This document shows positions 1 to 6,276 of a stretch of 6,276 bases of DNA, one piece after another. The first letter of the stretch is position 1. Every line of letters begins with the position of its first letter. Where the stretch lies: contig JBAQCS010000024.1 in assembly GCA_049294415.1 (NCBI GenBank), positions 1 to 6,276 of the forward strand, read 5' to 3'. The notes beneath the pieces were generated by a model. The model saw only the letters and a list, made by a program, of their open reading frames with translations, had not been told where the DNA came from and did not search any database. A program made the translations under genes and the position numbers. This DNA comes from JAEZRQ01 sp049294415 (GTDB taxonomy: Bacteria > Patescibacteriota > Patescibacteriia > Patescibacteriales > UBA12465).

Positions 1-3000
1 CATTAATAGATCGCGTAGCTCACTCAATTCTGTAACTGACGGCTCGCTATTAAATATTATTTTTAACGGTTTAAAATTTGATGTCACTGGAGTTGGTTTT
101 TCTACAATTGGAGCACTGGTTTTAGGTGTAAAAGTTGAGTTATTATTTTGATATTTTTTTCGCCAGTTGTTTGCTCCGCCACCATTCTCCTTAACACTCA
201 TCATCTTTCTTTTAAATTCATCAATCGATAACTGGGGATCATTAGAATCAAGTAAAGATACGTGATTAAGAAGTATTTTAACATCCTGGTCTTTTTCCGA
301 AACACTACCTACGCCAATAATAGCACGTCCCTCCTGCCATACAATTAGAGTTTCTTTGAGTAAACGTGGAAAAATTAAAAGTTCTACCGATGATAAGGCG
401 TCTTCCATTTTTACAAACAACATCGACTCATTCTTTTTAGTAATAATCTTTTTAATAGAACTAATTACCCCAGATACCACCACTGAATCGGATCCTTTGT
501 GCCTATTTAATTCAATAATCGGAATGGCATAGGTACCTAAATATGGCTTATAAATATTAAAGGGATGTTCACTGATATATAAACCTAATAATTCTTTCTC
601 CCAAGACAATTTTTCAGCTTGAGGCACATCAGGATAATCATCTAAGGTGATTTTAGGAGCTACAGCTACGTCAGACACACCAAAAAATAAATTAATTTGT
701 TTACTGTCTTTACTTTTACTGATTTCCTTATTAAAGCTTAATAGTTTTTCACAGTTAGAAAGTAGTTGTCCGCGCTCACCCCAGCGGTCCAAAGCACCAC
801 ACTTAATTAAACTCTCCAATGATTTCTTATTTAAATCTTTATCAGATACTCTCTCTAAAAAATCAAATAAATCTTGGTAAGGACCATTTTCTTTGCGTTC
901 ATGAATAATTACTTCCACAATATGTTCTCCTACGTTCTTAACAGCATTAAGTCCAAAACGAATAGTATCCACTTTTTCATTTTCAGCTACTATTCTTTGC
1001 TCAGCTGTACCAGTTGTAACTACTGTAAAAGAATCGAAAGATTCATTAACATCTGGGGCCATAATCTTGATTCCCATATTACGGCACTCATCAATTTCAA
1101 TGGCAATACGATCAGTGTCATGCTGGTCAGCTGTTAATAAAGCCGCCATAAACTCAACTGGCCAATGAGCTTTAAGATAAGCTGTCTGATAACCAATTAA
1201 GGCATAACAAGCCGCGTGAGAACGATTAAACCCGTAACCAGCGAAAGGCTCGATAAATGAAAAAATCTTTTCAGCTAATTCCTTGTGAATACCATTCTTA
1301 ACACAACCATCAACAAACTTCTCTTTTTGTTCAGCAAGTAGCGAAACAATTTTTTTACCCATGGCTTTTCTAAGCACATCAGCTTGACCCATAGTAAAGC
1401 CAGCCAAGTCACGAGCAATTTGCATAACCTGCTCTTGGTAAATAGCCACGCCATAAGTCTTAGCCAAAATAGGTTCTAGTTTAGGGTGTAAATAGGCTAC
1501 TTTTTTCTCACCATGCTTACCAGTAATATAATCAGGAATCCATTCCATTGGACCTGGGCGATATAAGGCTACCATCGCAATAATATCTTCAAATTCGGTT
1601 GGTTTTAAATCACGCAAATATCTCTTCATTCCTGAAGATTCAAATTGAAAAACACCGGTCGTTTCGCCGCGTTGAAACAATTCATAGGCCGGCTTGTCAT
1701 CCATTGGTATATCATCGATATTAATCTTTAGGCCTCTGGTGTTCTTAATAATTTTTAAAGCGGCTTCAATAATAGTTAAGTTTTTCAAACCTAAAAAGTC
1801 CATCTTAAGTAAACCTAAGTCTTCAATTGGATGAGCTGAATACTGAGACACAACCGTCTTATCAGAAGAAGAGGCATATTGAATTGGTGTATAGTCTGTT
1901 AAAGGATTTTTGGTAATTAAAACGCCGCAAGCGTGAGTAGAATGGTGACGAGCCACGCCCTCTAAACGTAAAGCGTAATCTAAAATCTTTTTAGCGTCAG
2001 GATTTTTATTATATTTTTCTTTAAGTTCTGGAACAGTTTTAATAGCTTCATCCAATTTAGTAAACATTGGAATATCTTTGGACAAGCTATCACAGAAATC
2101 ATAAGGAATATTTAAAACTCTGCCGACATCACGAACAGCCGCTTTAGCTGCCATGGTACCAAAAGTAATAATCTGAGAAACATGATCTTCACCATATTTT
2201 TTAGTTACATAATCCAGCACATCATTACGGCGCACATCAGAAAAGTCCATATCAATATCAGGCATGGAAATACGTTCTGGATTTAAAAAACGCTCAAAGA
2301 GTAAATCGTATTTTAGAGGATCTAAGTTGGTAATACCTGTTAAATAACATACCAAAGAACCAGCCGCACTACCACGACCAGGACCTACCACAATACCATT
2401 ATCTTTAGACCAGTTAACAAAGTCAGAAACAATTAAAAAGTAAGAAGGCCAACCCATCTTTTCTACTACTGACAATTCATAGTTCATGCGGTCATAAATG
2501 ACCTTGGCCTGTTCACTATTTTTATCCAGATCCTTATAGCGTTTCTTGATTCCTTCTTCAGCTAAAAATTTAAGATAAGAATTGCCATCATAACCATCTG
2601 GTACTTCAAAATGAGGTAGTTGTACATTACCTAAATCAATTTCCACGTCACACATGTCAGCAATCTTTAAAGTATTCTCAATTGCTTCCGGTATGTGTTT
2701 AAAAGCTTCTATCATGTCAGCATTAGATCTCATAGAATAATCTCCAAGACCTACCATCGACATTCTATCGGTATCATCAATTTTTTTCTTATTCTGCAAA
2801 CAAAGTAAAATATCTTGAGCTGTAGCGTCTTCTTTCTTAAAGTAATGAATATCATTAGTGGCAATCAGAGGCACGCCAGTTTCTTTTGATAATTCAATTA
2901 GAGCATTATTAACTCTTTCTTGACCAGGTAATTCTTTATGATCCATCATCTCCAAATAAAAATTACCCTGACCGAATAAATCATTATATTCCAAAATTCT

Positions 3001-3468
3001 CTTCTTTGCTCCGACTAAATCACTAGCTAAAATATATTGGGCTATTTCACCACCTAAACAGGCCGTTGAAGCTATTAAACCTTCATGATGTTGTTGCAAT
3101 AATTCCCAATCAATACGAGGTTTATAATAAAAACCCTCTAAGTGGGCAGCTGAAATAAGCTTAATTAAATTCTTATAACCAGTATTATTCTTAGCTAACA
3201 ATAATAAGTGATAATTCTTAGCATCGTTACGATTTAACTTGTCATGTCGGCTTTTAGGAGCCAAATAAGTTTCTACGCCGATAATTGGTTTAATACCGGC
3301 TTTCTGACATTTCTGATAAAATTCAATCACACCATACATCGTGCCATGATCAGTAATGGCTACCGCTGGAGAACCTTGTTCTTTAGCATATTTAACTAAC
3401 TCGTCGATCTTGGTTAGACCGTCAAGTAATGAGTAATGGGTGTGGTTGTGGAGATGGACAAAAGACAT
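1..3468 (-). CDS. dnaE: DNA polymerase III alpha subunit (DnaE), 3' end missing
   Basis: This is the replicative DNA polymerase, which extends primers at the fork while held by the sliding clamp. The frame is open for 1156 codons and leaves the window before a stop; typical DnaE length implies a few dozen missing C-terminal residues. The N-terminal PHP domain (about 3-210) starts HLHNHTHYSLLDG and keeps all nine metal ligands known from mycobacterial DnaE1: H7, H9, D16, H41, E66, H87, C137, D206, H208. The palm carries GPGRGSAAGS (362-371) and the catalytic aspartates D404 and D406 in PDIDMDF plus D557 in KMDFLGL. ALYRPGPME and the finger region follow. A helix-hairpin-helix region surrounds KCGALD (about 889-894), then a clamp-binding motif QINLF (924-928), an OB fold (about 993-1060), an Asn/Pro/Thr-rich linker (about 1090-1133) and the start of the C-terminal domain. 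The ATG is the only usable start: an in-frame TAA lies at 3487-3489 with no start codon between. No clear Shine-Dalgarno is seen. Confidence 0.98.
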   Translation of the reverse strand, partial: MSFVHLHNHTHYSLLDGLTKIDELVKYAKEQGSPAVAITDHGTMYGVIEFYQKCQKAGIKPIIGVETYLAPKSRHDKLNRNDAKNYHLLLLAKNNTGYKNLIKLISAAHLEGFYYKPRIDWELLQQHHEGLIASTACLGGEIAQYILASDLVGAKKRILEYNDLFGQGNFYLEMMDHKELPGQERVNNALIELSKETGVPLIATNDIHYFKKEDATAQDILLCLQNKKKIDDTDRMSMVGLGDYSMRSNADMIEAFKHIPEAIENTLKIADMCDVEIDLGNVQLPHFEVPDGYDGNSYLKFLAEEGIKKRYKDLDKNSEQAKVIYDRMNYELSVVEKMGWPSYFLIVSDFVNWSKDNGIVVGPGRGSAAGSLVCYLTGITNLDPLKYDLLFERFLNPERISMPDIDMDFSDVRRNDVLDYVTKKYGEDHVSQIITFGTMAAKAAVRDVGRVLNIPYDFCDSLSKDIPMFTKLDEAIKTVPELKEKYNKNPDAKKILDYALRLEGVARHHSTHACGVLITKNPLTDYTPIQYASSSDKTVVSQYSAHPIEDLGLLKMDFLGLKNLTIIEAALKIIKNTRGLKINIDDIPMDDKPAYELFQRGETTGVFQFESSGMKRYLRDLKPTEFEDIIAMVALYRPGPMEWIPDYITGKHGEKKVAYLHPKLEPILAKTYGVAIYQEQVMQIARDLAGFTMGQADVLRKAMGKKIVSLLAEQKEKFVDGCVKNGIHKELAEKIFSFIEPFAGYGFNRSHAACYALIGYQTAYLKAHWPVEFMAALLTADQHDTDRIAIEIDECRNMGIKIMAPDVNESFDSFTVVTTGTAEQRIVAENEKVDTIRFGLNAVKNVGEHIVEVIIHERKENGPYQDLFDFLERVSDKDLNKKSLESLIKCGALDRWGERGQLLSNCEKLLSFNKEISKSKDSKQINLFFGVSDVAVAPKITLDDYPDVPQAEKLSWEKELLGLYISEHPFNIYKPYLGTYAIPIIELNRHKGSDSVVVSGVISSIKKIITKKNESMLFVKMEDALSSVELLIFPRLLKETLIVWQEGRAIIGVGSVSEKDQDVKILLNHVSLLDSNDPQLSIDEFKRKMMSVKENGGGANNWRKKYQNNNSTFTPKTSAPIVEKPTPVTSNFKPLKIIFNSEPSVTELSELRDLLM

Positions 3469-3492
3469 ACAAAACTTAGGTTTTCTTTAGAC

Positions 3493-3506
3493 TATTTATA
3501 TAAATA
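3493..3506. repeat. 14-bp perfect palindrome at the dnaE start site
   Basis: TATTTATATAAATA reads the same on both strands and abuts the predicted dnaE -10 box, spanning the expected transcription start. It could be an operator for a dimeric regulator, but it is made only of A and T in an AT-rich spacer, so chance is a serious alternative. Confidence 0.3.
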
Positions 3507-3535
3507 ACTATAACAATTTTAAAGTTAATCTTCAA
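3507..3535 (-). promoter_or_regulatory. Predicted sigma-70-type promoter of dnaE
   Basis: Reading the minus strand, a -35 box TTGAAG (3535-3530) is followed by a 17-bp spacer and a -10 box TATAGT (3512-3507). Transcription would start near 3500, leaving a leader of about 30 nt before the dnaE ATG. It sits just downstream of the parB terminator, so dnaE appears to have its own transcription unit. The region is very AT-rich, so other -10-like strings occur nearby. Confidence 0.6.
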
Positions 3536-3549
3536 TCTAGACAAATAAC

Positions 3550-3578
3550 AAAAAAAGGGTCATAGCATGACTCTTTTT
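3550..3578 (-). terminator. Rho-independent terminator after parB
   Basis: A 12-bp hairpin (arms 3567-3578 and 3552-3563, loop of 3 nt at 3564-3566) lies 19 bp past the parB stop. Read on the minus strand it ends in seven T residues. One A/C mismatch interrupts the stem in this direction; on the plus strand that pair becomes G/U and a T run is also present, so it could work both ways. It separates parAB from dnaE. Confidence 0.7.
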
Positions 3579-3596
3579 AAGGCTTTTTAACCAATT

Positions 3597-4472
3597 TTAA
3601 TTAGTAATTTTATCAATAATAGTCTGTAATTCTCCGTCACTATAAAAATCAATGATTATCTTACCACCCTTACCTTGTCTTTTAACTATAGCTTTAGTTC
3701 CAAGAGCTGCCTCCAGCTTTCTTTCCTTCTCTTCATCGGCATAATCTTTAACTCTAGCTTCTTTAGTTCCGCCCAATCTTTTAATTTCACGATCAGTTTC
3801 AGCTACCGTCATGTTATTTCTAACAATCTTTCTAAAAACATTAATCTGTTTAGCTTCACTGTCCAGTCCTAATAAATATTTAGCATGGGCTTCACTAATT
3901 TTTTTCTCAGCCAAAGCAATCTTAATTTCGTCTGGCAAGGATAATAAACGTAAACAATTAGTAACGGTTGATCTAGCTTTACCAACTCTCTTAGCCGCTT
4001 CTTCTTGGGAAATATTAAATTCATCAATCAGTTTCTGATAGGCCCAAGCGGTTTCGAGTGGATTAAGATTTTCTCTTTGCAAATTCTCAATAATAGCAAA
4101 CTCTAATTTTTTCTGCTCACTAGCTTCACGAACAATAACCGGCACTTCTTTAAGTCCTAAAGCTTTAGCGCTACGTAAACGTCTTTCACCAGCAATCAGT
4201 TCATAATCATTACCTTTTTTAGTAACAATTAAAGGTTGGATAATTCCGTGTTCACGAATTGATTCTATTAATTCATTTAAATGGGTTTCAGAAAAATGCT
4301 GACGAGGCTGCCAAGGATTAATAGCAATACGACTAGGCGCTATGCGCATAATGCGATCTTCATCATTAACTAAGAGAGCTGTGCCTGTTTCTGACAAAGC
4401 ACTAGCTGGAACCGCACTAATTGTTTTTTTAGGGATGAGCGAATCAAGTCCCCGGCCTAGACCATGTGGCAT
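3597..4472 (-). CDS. parB: Chromosome partitioning protein ParB (Spo0J family)
   Basis: ParB binds parS sites near the replication origin, closes into a CTP-dependent clamp that slides along DNA, and stimulates the ATPase of ParA to segregate origins. The 291-residue protein has the family's usual length and order. The N-terminal ParA-interacting motif GLGRGLDSLIP (4-14) comes first. The CTP-binding ParB domain follows, with NPWQPR (52-57), GERRLRSAK (95-103) and the ENLQREN segment (129-135). The helix-turn-helix for parS recognition is at about 154-177 (SQEEAAKRVGKARSTVTNCL). A charged linker leads to a C-terminal dimerisation domain (about 250-291, KIIIDFYSDG). The start is supported by the conserved MPHGLGRGLDSL beginning. 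It lies 11 bp after the parA stop and is probably co-transcribed with it; no Shine-Dalgarno is visible, so translational coupling is possible. A hairpin terminator follows. Confidence 0.98.
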   Translation of the reverse strand: MPHGLGRGLDSLIPKKTISAVPASALSETGTALLVNDEDRIMRIAPSRIAINPWQPRQHFSETHLNELIESIREHGIIQPLIVTKKGNDYELIAGERRLRSAKALGLKEVPVIVREASEQKKLEFAIIENLQRENLNPLETAWAYQKLIDEFNISQEEAAKRVGKARSTVTNCLRLLSLPDEIKIALAEKKISEAHAKYLLGLDSEAKQINVFRKIVRNNMTVAETDREIKRLGGTKEARVKDYADEEKERKLEAALGTKAIVKRQGKGGKIIIDFYSDGELQTIIDKITN

Positions 4473-4483
4473 AATAAGATAAA

Positions 4484-5260
4484 TTATTTTTCAAGTGTTA
4501 TATCTAAAGAAATGACTTCATTAGCAAGTGCTTCATAAGCTTTGCCACCAGACGACTTAGCATCATATTGTAAAATACTGCGACCATAACTTGGTGCTTC
4601 GGCTAATCTAACGCTACGTGGAATAACTGAGTCAAAAACGCGTCCCGGAAAATACTTTTTAAGTTCTTCCATAACTGAGCCTGATAACTTATTGCGTTTA
4701 TCAAACATAGTAACAACAGTACCCATGATTTTTAACTCTGGTTTTAAATTTTCCTGAATTAAAGTAATAGTAGATAGTAACTGTCCTAAACCTTCCAGAG
4801 CATAATATTCACTCTGAGTAGGAATTAAAATTTCATCAGCTGCCACTAAACTATTAATGGTCAACAGTCCTAAAGAAGGCGGACCATCAACAATAATATA
4901 ATCATAATCACCCTTAACTTGATTGAGTAATTCCGCTAAACGAAATTCGCGGTTTTCCATGGAAACAAGTTCAATGCCAGCACCAGCGAGTCCCACAGTA
5001 GCAGGAGCAACATTATAACCTTTCTGTAAAGTTCTTTTAATAACCTCAAAGATATTCTTTTCGCCAATTAAAGCTTCATAGATACCAAATTCGAGTTTAC
5101 TATGCTCAATACCTAAGCCAGAACTAGCGTTAGCTTGAGGGTCAAGGTCAACTAAAAGAACCTGCTTACCCAAATGGGCCAAGAAGGCTCCTAAATTAAC
5201 GGAGGTAGTTGTTTTACCAACTCCACCTTTCTGATTAACGACGGCAATAATTTTTCCCAT
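4484..5260 (-). CDS. parA: Chromosome partitioning ATPase ParA (Soj family)
   Basis: ParA is a deviant Walker A ATPase that binds the nucleoid nonspecifically as an ATP dimer and is released by ParB, pulling origin regions apart. From the ATG at 5260 the protein has 258 residues, normal for chromosomal Soj proteins. The P-loop KGGVGKTT (11-18) has both the signature lysine K11 and the catalytic lysine K16. The A' motif VDLDPQA (37-43) and Walker B IIVDGPPSLG (122-131, D125) follow. IPRSVRLAEAPSYG (213-226) is the conserved basic patch linked to DNA binding in Soj. A frame extension to a TTG at 5290 exists, but it lies upstream of and across the -10 box at 5273-5278 and has no family support, so the ATG at 5260 is chosen. 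The expected transcript leader is only about 6 nt. parB follows after 11 bp. Confidence 0.98.
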   Translation of the reverse strand: MGKIIAVVNQKGGVGKTTTSVNLGAFLAHLGKQVLLVDLDPQANASSGLGIEHSKLEFGIYEALIGEKNIFEVIKRTLQKGYNVAPATVGLAGAGIELVSMENREFRLAELLNQVKGDYDYIIVDGPPSLGLLTINSLVAADEILIPTQSEYYALEGLGQLLSTITLIQENLKPELKIMGTVVTMFDKRNKLSGSVMEELKKYFPGRVFDSVIPRSVRLAEAPSYGRSILQYDAKSSGGKAYEALANEVISLDITLEK

Positions 5261-5272
5261 ATTTCTATTTAG

Positions 5273-5301
5273 ATTATAACCGAAAAACAACCAGCTAACA
5301 A
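5273..5301 (-). promoter_or_regulatory. parAB promoter (near-leaderless)
   Basis: On the minus strand, TTGTTA (5301-5296), a 17-bp spacer and a perfect TATAAT (5278-5273) form a strong sigma-70-type promoter. The -10 box ends 12 bp before the parA ATG, so transcription should begin about 6 nt upstream of the start codon, leaving no room for a Shine-Dalgarno. Confidence 0.8.
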
Positions 5302-5305
5302 GTGT

Positions 5306-5333
5306 TTGACAATTAGCTTTTATATATTATAAT
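5306..5333 (+). promoter_or_regulatory. Full-consensus promoter of tRNA-Leu
   Basis: TTGACA (5306-5311), a 16-bp spacer and TATAAT (5328-5333) match the sigma-70 consensus at all 12 positions. Initiation is expected near 5340, giving a precursor with a 5' leader of only about 4 nt before the tRNA. The box is divergent from the parA promoter, with 4 bp (5302-5305) between the two -35 elements. Confidence 0.88.
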
Positions 5334-5343
5334 AAGGGGGTTA

Positions 5344-5427
5344 GCCGCGATGTCGGAACTGGTAGACGATCACGACTCAAACTCGTGCGAGAGCAATCTC
5401 ATGAGGGTTCGATTCCCTCTCGCGGCA
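5344..5427 (+). tRNA. tRNA-Leu (anticodon CAA)
   Basis: The 84-nt sequence folds as a class II tRNA. The acceptor GCCGCGA (5344-5350) pairs fully with TCGCGGC (5420-5426), with discriminator A at 5427 as usual for leucine. The anticodon stem CACGA/TCGTG (5371-5375/5383-5387) encloses loop CTCAAAC, with anticodon CAA at 5378-5380, reading UUG codons. A long variable arm GAG-CAAT-CTC marks it as Leu/Ser-type. The T arm is GAGGG-TTCGATT-CCCTC (5403-5419). CCA is not encoded (CTC follows), so a CCA-adding enzyme must finish the 3' end. It is a single-gene unit between its own promoter and terminator. Confidence 0.97.
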
Positions 5428-5432
5428 CTCAT

Positions 5433-5468
5433 AAAAAGGAACTTGGATTTTTTCTAGGTTCTTTTTTT
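5433..5468 (+). terminator. Rho-independent terminator after tRNA-Leu
   Basis: Arms 5433-5446 and 5454-5467 form a 14-bp RNA stem (11 Watson-Crick and 3 G/U pairs) around a 7-nt loop, ending in a run of seven T residues. It begins 5 bp after the tRNA and should isolate it from the next gene. Confidence 0.88.
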
Positions 5469-5496
5469 ATTTATCAAAACATTGACTTTATCAACA

Positions 5497-5502
5497 TATA
5501 AT
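5497..5502 (+). promoter_or_regulatory. Possible -10 box for the downstream membrane-protein gene
   Basis: A perfect TATAAT lies after the tRNA terminator, but the hexamer 17 bp upstream (TCAAAA, 5474-5479) is a poor -35. A TTGACT at 5482-5487 is too close to pair with it. If this box is used, transcription starts near 5509, past the ATG at 5501, and translation would then begin at the in-frame ATG at 5579. Confidence 0.35.
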
Positions 5503-6276
5503 GGTAATTTTAAGTCCAAGTCCAGAACTGAACGGGACTATAAATCCAGGTGAGGAAAACAAAAAAAGTTATTTAAAAATGAAAAAATTTCTTCAAAGTC
5601 TTCAATGCATTCAGGATGAATGTATTGATGAAGTTAAAAAATCTAAGGCCAGCCAATTACCGGGCACTGTTGCCGGGGTAACCATTCATTCAGTTGGCCA
5701 ACACGTTTCTCGTGAAGAATGGGAACAGATGCGTAAAAACATCAGTGAACATTCGAAAGAATGGCGAAAATTTAGTAATGATCCTAATAAGATTGTTTTG
5801 GAAAAGAACTTTTTTATTAATTGCCTTAACTTCATGCAAGCCTTCTATGTCTTTAGGCCAATTGATGATTACGGTAATACCTATATTCAAGTTAGCGATT
5901 CTTTTTTTAACTCTAAACCAAAAAGTTCCGCACCCAATCTTTTAGCTGTTTTTTTGATACTAGCCTGTGCCTTAATCTTGGCCAGTGTCTATTATAGTCC
6001 ATGGCTCGTCATCCCTGGTATATTTTTTATACCTATAGCGATATGGGCCGAAAGACAAAGGGTTAAAAAACAAAAAATTAAGGAGAGTGACTGGCAAAAA
6101 TCTTTTACCAATCGTCCAGGTGCTATTTTACCGCCAGCTGTATTTTCTAAAAAGTATTCTAAATTTGCAAACCTAGTATTTGCTAAGCAAAAAGGTGCCG
6201 TTATTCATAAAAACACCAGGGCATCGGTCGTAAAAATTGATTTAACTTCGTCACCATTTTTTAGTGACTACAAAGC
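5501..6276 (+). CDS. Unrecognised protein with a membrane hairpin, 3' end missing
   Basis: I do not recognise this protein. The frame stays open for 258 codons and runs off the right edge; it is the only long frame here, and reading it in the other direction gives only a short overlapping frame. Residues 1-145 are soluble and charged, with several Lys/Glu-rich stretches. Two hydrophobic segments, about 147-163 (LLAVFLILACALILASV) and 168-183 (WLVIPGIFFIPIAIWA), are joined by a short SP turn, giving a membrane hairpin with both flanks on the same side. RQRVKKQKIK after the second helix is strongly basic, which suggests that the flanks are cytoplasmic. The following part (195-258) is soluble. 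No signal peptide or known catalytic motif is visible. The start is uncertain: ATG 5501 is the first after an in-frame TGA (5483-5485) but overlaps a TATAAT; ATG 5579 (residue 27) is the alternative. Neither has a properly spaced Shine-Dalgarno. Confidence 0.75.
   Translation, partial: MVILSPSPELNGTINPGEENKKSYLKMKKFLQSLQCIQDECIDEVKKSKASQLPGTVAGVTIHSVGQHVSREEWEQMRKNISEHSKEWRKFSNDPNKIVLEKNFFINCLNFMQAFYVFRPIDDYGNTYIQVSDSFFNSKPKSSAPNLLAVFLILACALILASVYYSPWLVIPGIFFIPIAIWAERQRVKKQKIKESDWQKSFTNRPGAILPPAVFSKKYSKFANLVFAKQKGAVIHKNTRASVVKIDLTSSPFFSDYK
5704..5719. other. Degenerate parS-like sequence
   Basis: This 16-mer matches 12 of 16 positions of the Spo0J/ParB site TGTTTCACGTGAAACA, with the core GTTTCtCGTGAA kept. 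It lies about 440 bp from the parA start, inside the membrane-protein gene. By rough estimate a 12/16 match would occur by chance about once in five windows of this size, so it is only a candidate ParB binding site. Confidence 0.25.

Noticed and set aside
647..1137. Two short plus-strand open frames
   Set aside because: Both lie entirely opposite conserved dnaE coding sequence, have low-complexity Ser/Leu/Asn-rich products and no start signals; they are antisense shadows.
3675..4038. Two overlapping plus-strand open frames rich in Phe and Ser
   Set aside because: They are antisense to the well-conserved parB gene and encode no recognisable protein.
4126..4263. TTCACG strings resembling half of a parS site (near 4126-4131 and 4251-4256)
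   Set aside because: They match 10 or fewer of 16 consensus positions and fall in parB codons; not distinguishable from chance.
5261..5290. Ten-residue N-terminal extension of ParA starting at TTG
   Set aside because: The extension spans the parA -10 box, so it would not be transcribed, and ParA family proteins begin just before the P-loop.
5513..5537. Tandem AGTCCA copies with a downstream GGGACT inverted copy
   Set aside because: The repeat is only two units and the stem only five base pairs; too little to call a regulatory structure.
5661..5678. Inverted GC-rich repeat CCGGGCA-CTGT-TGCCGGG
   Set aside because: It lies within coding sequence, has no T run after it and is explained by Pro-Gly and Ala-Gly codons; a terminator or regulatory hairpin is not supported.
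5690..5945. Short frames on both strands overlapping the membrane-protein gene
   Set aside because: The 258-codon plus-strand frame from 5501 explains the region better and has a coherent topology; these are shadows in other frames.
1..6276. CRISPR arrays, insertion sequences, integrase or toxin-antitoxin genes
   Set aside because: No regularly spaced repeats, transposase motifs, terminal inverted repeats or tRNA-linked attachment duplication were seen; the tRNA-Leu 3' end is not repeated in the window.

Overview
The window is an AT-rich stretch of bacterial chromosome that looks like an ordinary housekeeping replication and segregation locus. The standard genetic code fits: no in-frame TGA occurs in any of the four reading frames, so a UGA-Gly code is not needed. 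The style of the DnaE protein, the AT-richness, the compact spacing, the tRNA without an encoded CCA and the lack of clear Shine-Dalgarno sequences suggest a small-genome lineage such as the Candidate Phyla Radiation (Patescibacteria). This is a judgement from protein style and not a proof.

Layout. Positions 1-3468 (minus strand) hold nearly all of dnaE, the replicative DNA polymerase III alpha subunit. It is open at the left edge: 1156 codons are present and the last part of the C-terminal domain is missing. Between dnaE and the next gene (3469-3596) lie a dnaE promoter and a hairpin terminator for the upstream gene. Positions 3597-4472 (minus) encode ParB and 4484-5260 (minus) encode ParA, forming a parAB operon with an 11-bp gap. 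The parA promoter has a perfect -10 box only 12 bp before the ATG, so its mRNA should be almost leaderless; this also fixes the parA start. Back to back with it, 4 bp apart at the -35 boxes, is a full-consensus promoter driving a tRNA-Leu(CAA) gene (5344-5427, plus strand), followed by a strong terminator (5433-5468). From 5501 to the right edge (plus strand) an open reading frame encodes an unrecognised protein with a central two-helix membrane hairpin; it runs off the window.

How they work together. DnaE copies the chromosome. ParA (ATPase) and ParB (CTP-dependent DNA clamp) segregate the replicated origin regions using parS sites. The tRNA and the membrane protein have no evident functional link to these genes. 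The best parS-like sequence in the window (12 of 16 bases) lies inside the unknown gene at 5704-5719 and is only a candidate. I did not find a convincing novel system; the least explained item is the partial membrane protein at the right edge.
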